DNA of 38,719 bases, from NCBI GenBank assembly GCA_964480945.1, contig CAYZRX010000029.1, positions 1-38,719 of the forward strand, read 5' to 3'. The stretch comes from VGWB01 sp964480945 (lineage in GTDB: Bacteria; Bacteroidota; Ignavibacteria; UBA10030). Under the pieces are notes generated by a model. That model ran no database searches. It was not told the origin of the DNA and saw only the letters and a list, made by a program, of their open reading frames with translations. The translations under genes were made by a program, and so were the position numbers. Of this stretch, positions 6,776 to 15,311 are shown piece after piece. Each line of letters starts with the position of its first letter. Positions within the stretch are counted from its first letter, which is position 1.

Positions 6776-8755
6776 TTACCCCTCAACCAGCACCCCGTAC
6801 ACCCGAACCGCCTCATCGAGGCCTTTGACTTTGATCGGGTCAAGCGCCCGGGTTGGCACGTGGTCTCTCACCAGCTCGTACGTCCGTTGGGAGATGAGGA
6901 TCCCTTCAACGGGGGCATTCGCCTCAAGCCGCTGCGCAAGGTTGACATCCGCCCCGAGCACCGTGTAGGAGAGACGCCGCTCCGATCCCATATTACCGAC
7001 GACGACAGAACCAGTGTTGATACCGATGCGAACCATCAAGGGGAACTTCCCCTCACGCACCCAGCGCTCTTTCAGCTCGCGACATTTCCGCTGCATCTCG
7101 ATCGCTGCCTTGACGCAACGAACGGCGTGATCGGGCTGCGGCTCCGGATCGCCGAAAAACACCATCAACCCATCTCCGATAAATTTGTCGACCGTCCCTT
7201 CATACTTGAAGACGATCTCGACCATCGCTTCGAAATATTCGTTCAGTAATCTCTGTATCTCATCCGGTGATAGGGTCGATGAGTAAGTCGTAAAGCTCTT
7301 GATGTCGCTGAAAAGGATTGTCAGCTCCTTCTTCTGGCCCGCCGCCGTCACGAGTGACGGGTTCACCATGATCTTCCGCACCACTGTCGGAGGGAAGTAC
7401 GCCTCGAACGATCGCCGCAGCACCTCCTTCTGCTTCTGCTCGTTGACGTAGCGGTAAGCAATAACCGCAAAGGCTCCCAGGCCGATCTCCAGAATGGGAC
7501 GGAGAACGTTCAGCATGTAGTTTGAGAAGAGGAACATCAATGTGGCAACGGCGAAATAGAGAACGATCAGGCCAAGAGCGCCGAGGGAGAAAATTCTCGA
7601 TGACAATCGGAGGGCAAGGAGAACGAGGACAACTAGAACGGCCAGTTCCACCAGAAACATCTCAAGGCCGTCCGCTTGCCTTAGAAAGTTTTCTGTGAGG
7701 ATCGTATTGATGGCATTGGAATGTACGCCACTGAGGGGAAAGTCATTATCTCCCGGGATGGGACCGACGTCTGCCGCGCCCGTTCGAACCTCTGAAACTA
7801 CGGCAATCTTTCCGGTGAGCCGCTCCCTCCAGATGTCCAATTCCATACGATCGTCTGATGCCCGGAGGATGTCTGCAAAATTGGCGTGCAGCATTGAGAG
7901 CACACTGTCCTCGCGGGCGAGCGGGCCGACATAGTTCACAAGCATGTTCGCCGAGCGGTCGATCGGGATGATGATGTCACGCTGTTGTCCCCCGGGTCTC
8001 CGTGCACCCTTGAGGGTAATACTCGTGCCGGGCTCCAGCACGACACGATCCGGGGTCACCCCCAAGTAGTCGCAGGCGGCGCGCAATACCAAGCTCGGAT
8101 AGTAGGCCTCTCGATATCGAACGAGCAAGGGCATGCGTCGGTACACACCGTCGCGGTCGAAGGGCAAGTTCAGGAACCCGAGACCCTGCGACGCTGCGGC
8201 GAGCGCCGGGAAGGTAATCAAGGCACCTTGGGCTTGATGGAGATGACTAGGATCGCCCTCCGCGTGTACATTCCACATCGTCATCTCAAGGTATCGATTG
8301 GCCGTCGTGCTGGAGGCTCTGAACCTCGACCGCCAACCATCGCCAATTCTGAACGCAAGCCCGAAGTAGGCATTACGCGCATTGGCGGTCGCCAGAACGA
8401 GAGCGCTATCCTCCTGCAGGTTCATTTTCGCGGGTAGGATGAAATCCCAGAGCTGGAGTGCGGTACCCATGTCTGCGAGGTTTTGAACAACCTCGGCATA
8501 CTGGAACCGGTTCAAATACGAGTTTTCGAGCAGCTCAAACGTCCGATCCGAGATGTCGATATGGACGATCGTGCTGTCGTAACGAGGGCGGAACGAATCG
8601 GACTTCGATCTCAGCGAAAAGAGTTGGTCGACCGTTTGAGCGTTCCACGGCTCGAACACGTTCGGCAGGAGCCAAAAGAGCAAGTGGATGGCAAGGAAAG
8701 AGGCCACGATCAGGATGAACGTGGCAGAGGTCGTTCGCTTGCTACTTGTGCTCAA
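6776..8755 (-). CDS. CHASE2 sensor / class III adenylate cyclase
   Basis: A 659-residue membrane receptor-cyclase. After a first TM helix (about residues 11-32) comes an extracytoplasmic CHASE2 domain (about 40-350; VHIDISDRT near its start and GFLNLPFDRDGVYRRMPL in its middle). Three TM helices follow (about 360-440), then a class III catalytic domain (about 470-655). Catalytic features are present: metal Asp in LFSDIKSFT and FIGDGLMVFFGD, Lys of DKFIGDG and Thr of YTVLG as the adenine-selecting pair, and Asn/Arg of VNLAQRLE. It is therefore predicted to make cAMP (not cGMP) in response to an envelope signal. It overlaps the upstream DUF4384 gene by 14 nt, which indicates translational coupling. 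Confidence 0.93.
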   Translation of the reverse strand: MSTSSKRTTSATFILIVASFLAIHLLFWLLPNVFEPWNAQTVDQLFSLRSKSDSFRPRYDSTIVHIDISDRTFELLENSYLNRFQYAEVVQNLADMGTALQLWDFILPAKMNLQEDSALVLATANARNAYFGLAFRIGDGWRSRFRASSTTANRYLEMTMWNVHAEGDPSHLHQAQGALITFPALAAASQGLGFLNLPFDRDGVYRRMPLLVRYREAYYPSLVLRAACDYLGVTPDRVVLEPGTSITLKGARRPGGQQRDIIIPIDRSANMLVNYVGPLAREDSVLSMLHANFADILRASDDRMELDIWRERLTGKIAVVSEVRTGAADVGPIPGDNDFPLSGVHSNAINTILTENFLRQADGLEMFLVELAVLVVLVLLALRLSSRIFSLGALGLIVLYFAVATLMFLFSNYMLNVLRPILEIGLGAFAVIAYRYVNEQKQKEVLRRSFEAYFPPTVVRKIMVNPSLVTAAGQKKELTILFSDIKSFTTYSSTLSPDEIQRLLNEYFEAMVEIVFKYEGTVDKFIGDGLMVFFGDPEPQPDHAVRCVKAAIEMQRKCRELKERWVREGKFPLMVRIGINTGSVVVGNMGSERRLSYTVLGADVNLAQRLEANAPVEGILISQRTYELVRDHVPTRALDPIKVKGLDEAVRVYGVLVEG

Positions 8756-9401
8756 TGGTGAAGGTCTTACCGTAGAAGTTGTTGGCGGATATCTCCGACG
8801 CGATGCGTGCTAGGTCAGGACGCCCGGCGGCCTCATCCTTCGTCACGTTGCGCACGTTCCCTCCAATCGAAATCGGGCGCTCGGCGAAGGTTGTGAAGGT
8901 TTTATAGTGCTTCCGTACGTTGCGAATTTCAGAGATGATCTCTTTTGCGACAGAAGGTTTCTCTGAAGCCTCCGCCTCCTTGTACTTTCCCAGAAGAGTC
9001 TCCAGATCAAGCAACCGATCCGTGGAAGCAAGCAGATAAAAAGTTTCCCGCCCGGTATGAGCGTCCAGTTTGAACCACGGTCGGCCCTTGGGGACATAGT
9101 AGTTCTTGCCGATCTTGTAATCTGTCGTGAACTGATTGAAATCGTACGGAAACTTGAGAGAGATCTCGCCGCCGGGGGCCTCATGGATCACGTAGACAAA
9201 GCACTCCTCGTTCAGCTTCACCATCATCTTCAGCTCATCCCCGGATGTAAGAGCGGTATCGCGCGTAATCGCGACGAGTTTCGAGCCAGCACCAGAACCT
9301 GACAGCACCCCAAAAGCCCATTCAAAGCTCACATTGGGCTTCTCTTGAGTGAGGGCGAGCGCCCACAGGGTAATCACCGCAGCGGCAATCGAGCGAACCA
9401 T
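8742..9401 (-). CDS. Exported DUF4384-domain protein
   Basis: A 219-residue protein. A signal peptide (MVRSIAAAVITLWALALTQ) leads into a DUF4384-like beta-rich domain (about residues 40-150) with the LTSGDELKMMVKLNEECFVYV core and the PKGRPWFKLDAHTGRETFYLLAS segment. A charged helical tail follows. The start at 9401 is supported by a GGGAGAAG ribosome-binding site; the frame upstream to 9443 would precede the signal. The domain is known from bacterial surface and effector-associated proteins, but its function is unsettled. The operon with the CHASE2 cyclase suggests it may act near the sensor's periplasmic domain, which is inference only. Confidence 0.8.
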   Translation of the reverse strand: MVRSIAAAVITLWALALTQEKPNVSFEWAFGVLSGSGAGSKLVAITRDTALTSGDELKMMVKLNEECFVYVIHEAPGGEISLKFPYDFNQFTTDYKIGKNYYVPKGRPWFKLDAHTGRETFYLLASTDRLLDLETLLGKYKEAEASEKPSVAKEIISEIRNVRKHYKTFTTFAERPISIGGNVRNVTKDEAAGRPDLARIASEISANNFYGKTFTIEHK

Positions 9402-9702
9402 GGTACTCTTCTCCCGTAGATGAGGAATCGGAAAGGTGGTCAAATCCTTTTTCCAAGGTTGACTGGATTCGGGTCACACACGGGGCAGATCTTTCTCCTG
9501 CTCGACGTGCGCTTCTAAGCACGCCTGGGAGGTCGGGAACCTCCGGCCGGGCGTCGGTGCCAGTTCAATGGTCGATGTTCGACATTTTTCCTGTGAATGT
9601 CAAGAAATCGCGTTCATTGCTTCTCGCTCATCCTTTCTCTATATTCTCGGCGTCGATTTCGGACCAACCGGCTCCTCATTTGCCCCTGTGTCGCTGACCA
9701 GC
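9402..9702. other. Divergent intergenic region
   Basis: A 301-nt region between the DUF4384 operon and the TPR gene. It should hold both promoters, but no confident -35/-10 pair or operator was identified. Confidence 0.5.
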
Positions 9703-11625
9703 ATGAAGTCGTTCATCGCGAAGCTTCTGTCTCCCGTTCTCGCTGTGTTGCTCTCCTCCTCGCTCCTGTCCGCACAGGTCCCATTCGTCCAACTGAAGGT
9801 TCGGGAGTCAAAGCTTTTCGGCTTACGCGCGGAACGGTTCGCGAGAATCGAGTTATCCAATGAAACCCGGTCGATGCCGCTGACGAGTGAGAACGTCAAC
9901 GCCGGTCCGTACATCTATTTCATCATTCGTCCGGTCGGTGATTGGAAACTCGATGCCGACTATCTGAACGATGAGCTCCCGAAGCTCACCCTGGACCAGA
10001 ACGGACAGAAATTGTCAATAGCCTGGACGGGGGAGATTGTCAGTGACAGTGGGATTACATCGGCCCTGGTCGGGTTTTCGAAAGATCTGAAACTCCATGG
10101 GCCTTTTCTCGTACGGTTTCAGCTAAACGGAGAGACAATCCAGGCGGATTTTACGGTCCCGCCTCAATTCTGGCCGGCGCATTCAACACTTGTGGCGGCG
10201 TTCACGAGCGGAGAGAAGGCGGTCGAAGCGAAGCAATACCGTGAAGCCATTGCCATCTATGAGCGCGCGCTGAAGAATGATTCCCTTCAGATCTTTCCTC
10301 GGTACCCCGATCTCGTCGAGCAGAGGACGCATGCCTTCGAACAGTACGGCACCGATGTCGAGACCTCGGTTCTTTCCGCCCTCGCAGAAGACACGATAAG
10401 CCTGAAGGCAAAGATCTCACAGATTGACCAAAGTAAACCGGCGTTCCAATTCATTGTCGATTCGCTGCCGGATCCCGCCTCGGGGGCGAGGCCCGCAGAT
10501 CAGTCGATCAAGATCGTCATCGACCAGACGAACAGAGTTCTTTCTCAACTCGGGGCGCTGCGAGATTCTCTGCAAGTTGCTCTTGACGATCAGAACGTCC
10601 GGTGGATCATGGATGGGAGTGCTACCGGAAGGAACGGTTACCTTTATCAATATATAGTCGAATCGCTCGCGTACGCGCTTTCATCCCTCGATTTTGCAGA
10701 CACGACGGCCTCCACCCTGAAGACGGTGATCCCCCTTGAGATCCGGGCGCGGCTTGAAAAATACGATCTGACGGAGTCGTTCGATACGTTCATCCGGCAA
10801 TGCAGCGAGCGCCGGCAACAAAACGCTCCTTTGCTGCCCCCCGAGTTTCTGAACAACCTGCAAAGGGACTCCGCATCCTTCCCGCTTCCGTTCGGCTCCA
10901 TGCTCGAGGTGGTGAATGAGTATTACGCGGGGAATTTTTCTGGCGCGCTCAAAGATATCTTTCGGATATTCCGGACCTGTTACGTCCCTGAACTCTCGGC
11001 ACGGTTCGACCGAATGAGGATATTGATCAAGCTTCGCCAACGAGGCTGGCCTTCCATAGTGATGAAGACCATTGACGAGGCGACCGCTGCCGAGCAGTCG
11101 GGCAACACCAGTCTTGCTTTGGATCGCTACCGTGAAGCCGCGAGGATTGCACCCGATCTGGCCTACCCGGCTTTTGCATTGGGGAAATTCTTCGTCCGGT
11201 CCGGCGATTCCATTCGAGCCATGACATTTTTCGAGCGCGCATATCAGCTCGACTCGCTGTACCTGAGCGCGTACCGGGAAGCCGCCAACCTTTGTCAGAA
11301 GGATGGAAATTATAAGCTGATGATCGAGGTTCTGACGCACGCGCTGAACCACGGCAACGATTACTGGGAGACGAATTTTGACCTCGGCATCGCTTCCATG
11401 GACGACGGAAATCTCCCCTCCGCCATCAAAGACTTCGAGCGGGCGCTCAGCCTGAACCCGGCCAGTTATGAAACGAACATTCAGCTCGGCATCGCCCACC
11501 AGATGGCAAAGGACTATCAGAAAGCCCGTGACTGCTTTAACCAGGCCATCAATATCGACCCTATGCGGCAGGAAGCGGTCGATTGTCTCGAAAAACTGAA
11601 CGAGCTGCAAAAAGAGGGCCGGTAA
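9703..11625 (+). CDS. Exported TPR-repeat protein
   Basis: A 640-residue protein. The signal peptide (residues 1-25, ending SAQ) fixes the start at ATG 9703; the open frame upstream to 9568 is not needed. Residues about 26-150 look like a beta-rich domain. One TPR-like pair lies near residues 165-200 (A...KQYREAIAIYERALK). A long helical middle follows, and at least four canonical TPRs fill about 470-635 (GNTSLALDRYREAARIAPD, GDSIRAMTFFERAYQLDS, GNLPSAIKDFERALSLNP, KDYQKARDCFNQAINIDP). It is probably a periplasmic scaffold. Divergent orientation from the DUF4384-cyclase operon hints at a shared regulon. Partners are unknown. Confidence 0.85.
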   Translation: MKSFIAKLLSPVLAVLLSSSLLSAQVPFVQLKVRESKLFGLRAERFARIELSNETRSMPLTSENVNAGPYIYFIIRPVGDWKLDADYLNDELPKLTLDQNGQKLSIAWTGEIVSDSGITSALVGFSKDLKLHGPFLVRFQLNGETIQADFTVPPQFWPAHSTLVAAFTSGEKAVEAKQYREAIAIYERALKNDSLQIFPRYPDLVEQRTHAFEQYGTDVETSVLSALAEDTISLKAKISQIDQSKPAFQFIVDSLPDPASGARPADQSIKIVIDQTNRVLSQLGALRDSLQVALDDQNVRWIMDGSATGRNGYLYQYIVESLAYALSSLDFADTTASTLKTVIPLEIRARLEKYDLTESFDTFIRQCSERRQQNAPLLPPEFLNNLQRDSASFPLPFGSMLEVVNEYYAGNFSGALKDIFRIFRTCYVPELSARFDRMRILIKLRQRGWPSIVMKTIDEATAAEQSGNTSLALDRYREAARIAPDLAYPAFALGKFFVRSGDSIRAMTFFERAYQLDSLYLSAYREAANLCQKDGNYKLMIEVLTHALNHGNDYWETNFDLGIASMDDGNLPSAIKDFERALSLNPASYETNIQLGIAHQMAKDYQKARDCFNQAINIDPMRQEAVDCLEKLNELQKEGR

Positions 11626-11699
11626 GGCTTCTTTTGTTTTACCTCAATTCTCCCTATATTAGGAAGGCGCTCAGCTTGCCTGAGAGAACTGTGGCAGCC

Positions 11700-11730
11700 A
11701 AAATCCTCACATGGGTTGAGGATTTTTTTT
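11700..11730 (+). terminator. Intrinsic terminator after the TPR gene
   Basis: AAATCCTCA (11701-11709) pairs with TGAGGATTT (11717-11725) over a 7-nt loop and is followed by a T-run to 11730. Confidence 0.9.
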
Positions 11731-11754
11731 GTTGTCTCGAGAGAGGGTTCCATC

Positions 11755-11836
11755 GGGCACGTGGCGGAACTGGCAGACGCGCTAGCCTTAGGAGCTAGTG
11801 GGGAAACCCGTGGGGGTTCAAGTCCCTCCGTGCCCA
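11755..11836 (+). tRNA. tRNA-Leu (UAG anticodon)
   Basis: An 82-nt class II tRNA. Acceptor arms GGGCACG (11755-11761) and CGTGCCC (11829-11835) pair fully, with discriminator A11836. The D-arm is GCGGAACTGGCAGACGC. The anticodon stem CTAGC/GCTAG encloses the loop CTTAGGA, giving anticodon TAG, which reads CUN leucine codons. A short variable arm (TGGGGAAACCCGT) and a T-arm with GGTTCAAGTCC complete it. CCA is not encoded (CGA follows), so CCA must be added enzymatically. Confidence 0.96.
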
Positions 11837-11862
11837 CGAAGCGTTTGCGGGACGGGGAAAAC

Positions 11863-11885
11863 CCCGCCCGCTGGTGACGGGCGGG
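11863..11885 (+). other. GC-rich hairpin downstream of tRNA-Leu
   Basis: Perfect 8-bp arms CCCGCCCG and CGGGCGGG enclose a 7-nt loop, 26 nt after the tRNA. It lacks a T-run, so it could be a processing or pause structure rather than a classical terminator. Confidence 0.5.
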
Positions 11886-11913
11886 CGTGGGAGGTTTGCT
11901 CCTTGCCCACTCG

Positions 11914-11947
11914 GTTCAGCTCACCGATCGTTTCCCCTCCGCTGAAC
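11914..11947 (+). other. Inverted repeat in tig leader
   Basis: GTTCAGC (11914-11920) and GCTGAAC (11941-11947) are separated by 20 nt, 43 nt before the tig GTG. It may be an RNA hairpin or operator. No family is recognised. Confidence 0.35.
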
Positions 11948-11990
11948 GGTTATCACCAATTATTCTTTCCCAGTGTGAAGGAGCAAGATT

Positions 11991-13280
11991 GTGGACGTCA
12001 ACATTACTACGCTAACTGAAGTATCACGAGAAGTAGAAATCCAAGCGACCCCCGGCGACCTTCAGCCTCATTTTGAAAAGGCGTACAAGGAGTATCGCCC
12101 GAAAGCCGAGATCAAAGGATTCAGAAAGGGCCACGCTCCACTGGAGCTGATCAAGAAGCTCTACGGTGAAGCAATCGAGTACGAATCCCTCGAGACGATC
12201 GCCGCCGAGCTCTATCGCCAGATCGTCAAAGAAAAGGAATTGAAACCGATCGGCGACCCGACGCTCGTTGATCTCGACTACAAGCGTGGAGAACACCTGC
12301 GGTGCAAGATTCAGTACGATGTCCGGCCCGCCATTCAGCTGAAAAAGTACAAAGGCTTGTCGGTGGACACGGTCGTCCACAACGCGACCGACGAAGAGCT
12401 TGAGGCTGAGCTGCTGCGGCTTCGGAAGATCAACAGCACGACCGAAGAGGCGGGGCAAGTGACGAATGAAGAGCATATAGTCTCCACGGAGATTCAGGAG
12501 CTCGATGACGCGGGCCTGGCCATCATCGGCAAGAAGTCGGACAACGTCAGGTTTTATCTCGCCGACCCTCAGCTCGAGCAGCCCTTCAAGGATACGCTGA
12601 AGGCAACAGAGAAAGGGAACGAGCACTACATCAAATTCGAGCATCAACATGACGACCACACCCATCAGGTCAACCTGAAGGTCAAGGTGACCAAGGTCGA
12701 GAGGGTGATCGTGCCGGAGCTGAGCGACGAGTTCGTCAAGAAGGTCACCAAGGACAAGATCACCTCCGTGGAGGCTTTCAGGAAGAGCGTTCGGGAGGAT
12801 CTGGAATCATATTGGAAGGAGAAGAATCGACGCAACCTTGTCAACGCGATGGTCAGCGAGATCATTCGACTCCATGAGTTTCAAGTCCCCGAATCCCTGA
12901 TCAAGAGTGTGCTCGACGGCCTGCTCGAGGAGATCAAGAACCAGTATCCCAAGAAGCAGCTGCCCGATGATTTTGACTCCAAGAAATTCTCCGAGGAAAA
13001 CCGGGCCTACGCCATCTTCCAAGCCAAGTGGGCCTTATTGAGGGAAGAGATTATCAAAGCCGAGAATCTAACGGTAGATGACCACGCGCTGGAAGCGCTC
13101 GCTGAGCGGGAGGCTCCGAAGATCGGAATTGATAAGGAGCGATTAATCGCGTACTATAAATCTTCAGAGCAGGTCAAAGATCGGCTCCTCAGCGATAAGC
13201 TGATGGACCTCTTGATCGGCAGCACCAAAGTGAAGGAAATTCAGGATACCACCCTGTCGAACAAACTGGTGAAAGGATAA
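11991..13280 (+). CDS. tig: Trigger factor (ribosome-associated chaperone/PPIase)
   Basis: A 429-residue trigger factor. The N-terminal ribosome-binding domain carries the signature GFRKGHAPLELIKKLYG (about residues 42-58). A central FKBP-like PPIase domain (about 155-245) and a long helical C-terminal substrate-cradling region follow. The PPIase segment is divergent and degraded relative to classical FKBP motifs, as in several FCB homologs. The start is GTG at 11991, preceded by AAGGAG eight bases upstream. It binds near the exit tunnel and shields nascent chains. The stop TAA overlaps the clpP ATG by one base (TAATG), so the tig-clpP-clpX order forms one coupled protein-quality operon. Confidence 0.97.
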   Translation: MDVNITTLTEVSREVEIQATPGDLQPHFEKAYKEYRPKAEIKGFRKGHAPLELIKKLYGEAIEYESLETIAAELYRQIVKEKELKPIGDPTLVDLDYKRGEHLRCKIQYDVRPAIQLKKYKGLSVDTVVHNATDEELEAELLRLRKINSTTEEAGQVTNEEHIVSTEIQELDDAGLAIIGKKSDNVRFYLADPQLEQPFKDTLKATEKGNEHYIKFEHQHDDHTHQVNLKVKVTKVERVIVPELSDEFVKKVTKDKITSVEAFRKSVREDLESYWKEKNRRNLVNAMVSEIIRLHEFQVPESLIKSVLDGLLEEIKNQYPKKQLPDDFDSKKFSEENRAYAIFQAKWALLREEIIKAENLTVDDHALEALAEREAPKIGIDKERLIAYYKSSEQVKDRLLSDKLMDLLIGSTKVKEIQDTTLSNKLVKG

Positions 13281-13921
13281 TGCAGAGCATGAGCCCCCGA
13301 CCCCCCGAGATCTACAATCAACTCGTCCCGATCGTCGTCGAACAAACAGGCCGCGGAGAGCGGGCTTACGACATCTATTCGCGGCTCCTGAAGGAACGCA
13401 TCGTCTTCATCGGAACGCCGATCGATGATACCATCGCCAGTCTCGTCATTGCGCAGCTGCTGTTTCTCGAATCGGAGGATCCGGATAAGGACATCCACCT
13501 CTACATCAACAGTCCGGGCGGGAGCGTGACTGCCGGCCTTGCGATTTATGATACGATGCAGTACATTCGCCCTGACGTTTCGACGATCTGTATCGGCATG
13601 GCGGCAAGCATGGCCGCCGTGCTGCTGACCGGCGGAGCAAAGGGAAAACGAACGGCACTGCCGAACGCACGCGTGATGGTCCACCAGCCATGGGGTGGCG
13701 TTCAGGGTGCAGCATCCGACATCAGGATCCAAGCCGAGGAGATCCTCAAGACGAAAAAACGCATTAACGAGATCATTGCGAACCACAGCGGCAAGGCGGT
13801 CGACCAGGTCGAGCGCGATACGGACCGCGATTACTATATGTCATCGGATGAAGCCAAGAACTACGGCCTGATCGACAACATTCTCGTCAGGCGGACGGCA
13901 GAACCGAAGAAGGAGAAGTAG
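13280..13921 (+). CDS. clpP: ATP-dependent Clp protease proteolytic subunit
   Basis: A 213-residue ClpP of normal size. The serine-protease triad is visible: Ser110 in GMAASMA, His135 in MVHQPWGG, and probably Asp180 in ERDTDRD. The oligomerisation motif INSPGGSVTAGLAIYDTMQ precedes the active serine. A short N-terminal propeptide is expected before the Asp/Glu-rich start of the mature subunit. It forms the double-heptamer proteolytic chamber that receives substrates unfolded by ClpX, encoded 49 nt downstream. Translation is coupled to tig through the 1-nt overlap. Confidence 0.98.
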   Translation: MQSMSPRPPEIYNQLVPIVVEQTGRGERAYDIYSRLLKERIVFIGTPIDDTIASLVIAQLLFLESEDPDKDIHLYINSPGGSVTAGLAIYDTMQYIRPDVSTICIGMAASMAAVLLTGGAKGKRTALPNARVMVHQPWGGVQGAASDIRIQAEEILKTKKRINEIIANHSGKAVDQVERDTDRDYYMSSDEAKNYGLIDNILVRRTAEPKKEK

Positions 13922-13970
13922 CGAGGACTCGTTTCGGATAACAGATGCCGGACATTTCAGCGAGTAATCT

Positions 13971-15230
13971 ATGAGCCAGAAGCCAAAACAAGGCGACAAG
14001 ATCACCTGCTCCTTCTGCGGCCGTTCATCGGAAGAGGTCAGCAGCATCATTGCCGGTCCGGATGTTTACATTTGCGACCTCTGCGTCTCCAGCTCCGTCG
14101 ATATCATCCGCAGCAATATGGCAGCGGTCACGGCGAAGAGGCAGACGACTCGCGGCGCGCTGGCGCCGGTCGAAATCAAGAAAGCTCTCGATGAGTTCGT
14201 CATCGGCCAGGAGCACGCGAAACGAACGCTCGCCGTCGCTGTCTACAACCACTACAAGCGTATCGATTCCAACGACAACCTTCACAACCTCGATGAAGTC
14301 GAGATCGAGAAGAGCAACATCCTCTTGATCGGACCCACCGGGACCGGTAAAACCCTTCTCGCCCAGACGCTGGCGCGTATCCTCGATGTCCCCTTTGCGA
14401 TCGCGGACGCGACAACCCTGACCGAAGCCGGCTACGTCGGTGACGATGTCGAGACTATCCTCGTTTATCTTCTGCAGAATGCGGAGTACAACATCGAAAA
14501 GGCGGAGCGCGGAATCGTCTACGTCGATGAGATCGACAAGATCACGCGCAAGAGCGACAGCGCGTCGATCACGCGCGATGTCTCCGGCGAAGGCGTGCAG
14601 CAAGCACTTCTGAAAATACTCGAGGGTACGATCGCAGGTGTCCCGCCAAAGGGCGGGCGTAAGCACCCCGAGCAGAGCCTGATCAACATCAATACGAAGA
14701 ACATCCTGTTCATCTGCGGCGGGGCGTTCGAGGGGCTCGATAGGATTATCGAGCGCCGCGTCAGTCAGAACCCAGTCGGCTTCGGGGCCGACGTGAAGGG
14801 AAAGAAGCACAGATCGTCCGACGCATACCTCGCCCAGGTTGAACCCGACGATCTTCTGAAGTATGGGCTGATCCCGGAATTTGTGGGTCGATTGCCCGTC
14901 GTTGCGACCCTTCACTCGCTGAACGAGACCGCCCTCCTGAACATCCTGACGGAGCCTCGCAATGCGCTCGTGAAGCAGTACAAGAAGCTGTTTATGATGG
15001 AGGGCGTGGAGCTGGAGATTGAAGACTCAGCGCTTCAGGCGGTCGTCACAAAGGCGATTGAGCGTGGAACGGGCGCTCGCGCACTCCGGTCGATCATCGA
15101 AGAGGTCATGCTCGACATCATGTATCAGCTTCCCTCTCGTCAGAACGTGTCCAAGTGCATCGTCACGAAGGATACGATCATGCGATCGAAAGAGCCGATC
15201 TACCTGTACGAGGAAAGAAAATCGGCGTAA
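13971..15230 (+). CDS. clpX: ATP-dependent unfoldase ClpX
   Basis: A 419-residue AAA+ unfoldase. The N-terminal zinc-binding domain has CSFC...CDLC (about residues 12-40). Walker A is GPTGTGKT (121-128) and Walker B is VYVDEID with Asp186/Glu187. The ClpX-specific EGTIAGVPPKGGRKHP block (pore/sensor region), the PEFVGRLPV motif and sensor-2 GARALRSI follow. It unfolds tagged proteins and feeds them to ClpP. The ATG at 13971 has only a weak ribosome-binding site, so it probably relies on operon expression. Confidence 0.98.
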   Translation: MSQKPKQGDKITCSFCGRSSEEVSSIIAGPDVYICDLCVSSSVDIIRSNMAAVTAKRQTTRGALAPVEIKKALDEFVIGQEHAKRTLAVAVYNHYKRIDSNDNLHNLDEVEIEKSNILLIGPTGTGKTLLAQTLARILDVPFAIADATTLTEAGYVGDDVETILVYLLQNAEYNIEKAERGIVYVDEIDKITRKSDSASITRDVSGEGVQQALLKILEGTIAGVPPKGGRKHPEQSLININTKNILFICGGAFEGLDRIIERRVSQNPVGFGADVKGKKHRSSDAYLAQVEPDDLLKYGLIPEFVGRLPVVATLHSLNETALLNILTEPRNALVKQYKKLFMMEGVELEIEDSALQAVVTKAIERGTGARALRSIIEEVMLDIMYQLPSRQNVSKCIVTKDTIMRSKEPIYLYEERKSA

Positions 15231-15251
15231 GAGATCGAGCCATCTGGTGCC

Positions 15252-15284
15252 CGGGTCATCGGGTGATTGTAACTCAATGACCCG
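15252..15284. terminator. Stem-loop between convergent clpX and lptD
   Basis: CGGGTCAT (15252-15259) and ATGACCCG (15277-15284) form an 8-bp stem with a 17-nt loop. Further GACCCGAT copies (15279-15286, 15295-15302) flank it. There is no strong T-run. It is placed to block read-through in both directions, but terminator function is uncertain. Confidence 0.45.
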
Positions 15285-15311
15285 ATGGTCGGCTGACCCG
15301 ATCGCCCAATC

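Noticed and set aside
10681..11610. 309-residue open frame antisense to the TPR gene
   Set aside because: The plus-strand gene has a signal peptide and canonical TPRs; the antisense frame has no recognisable domain.
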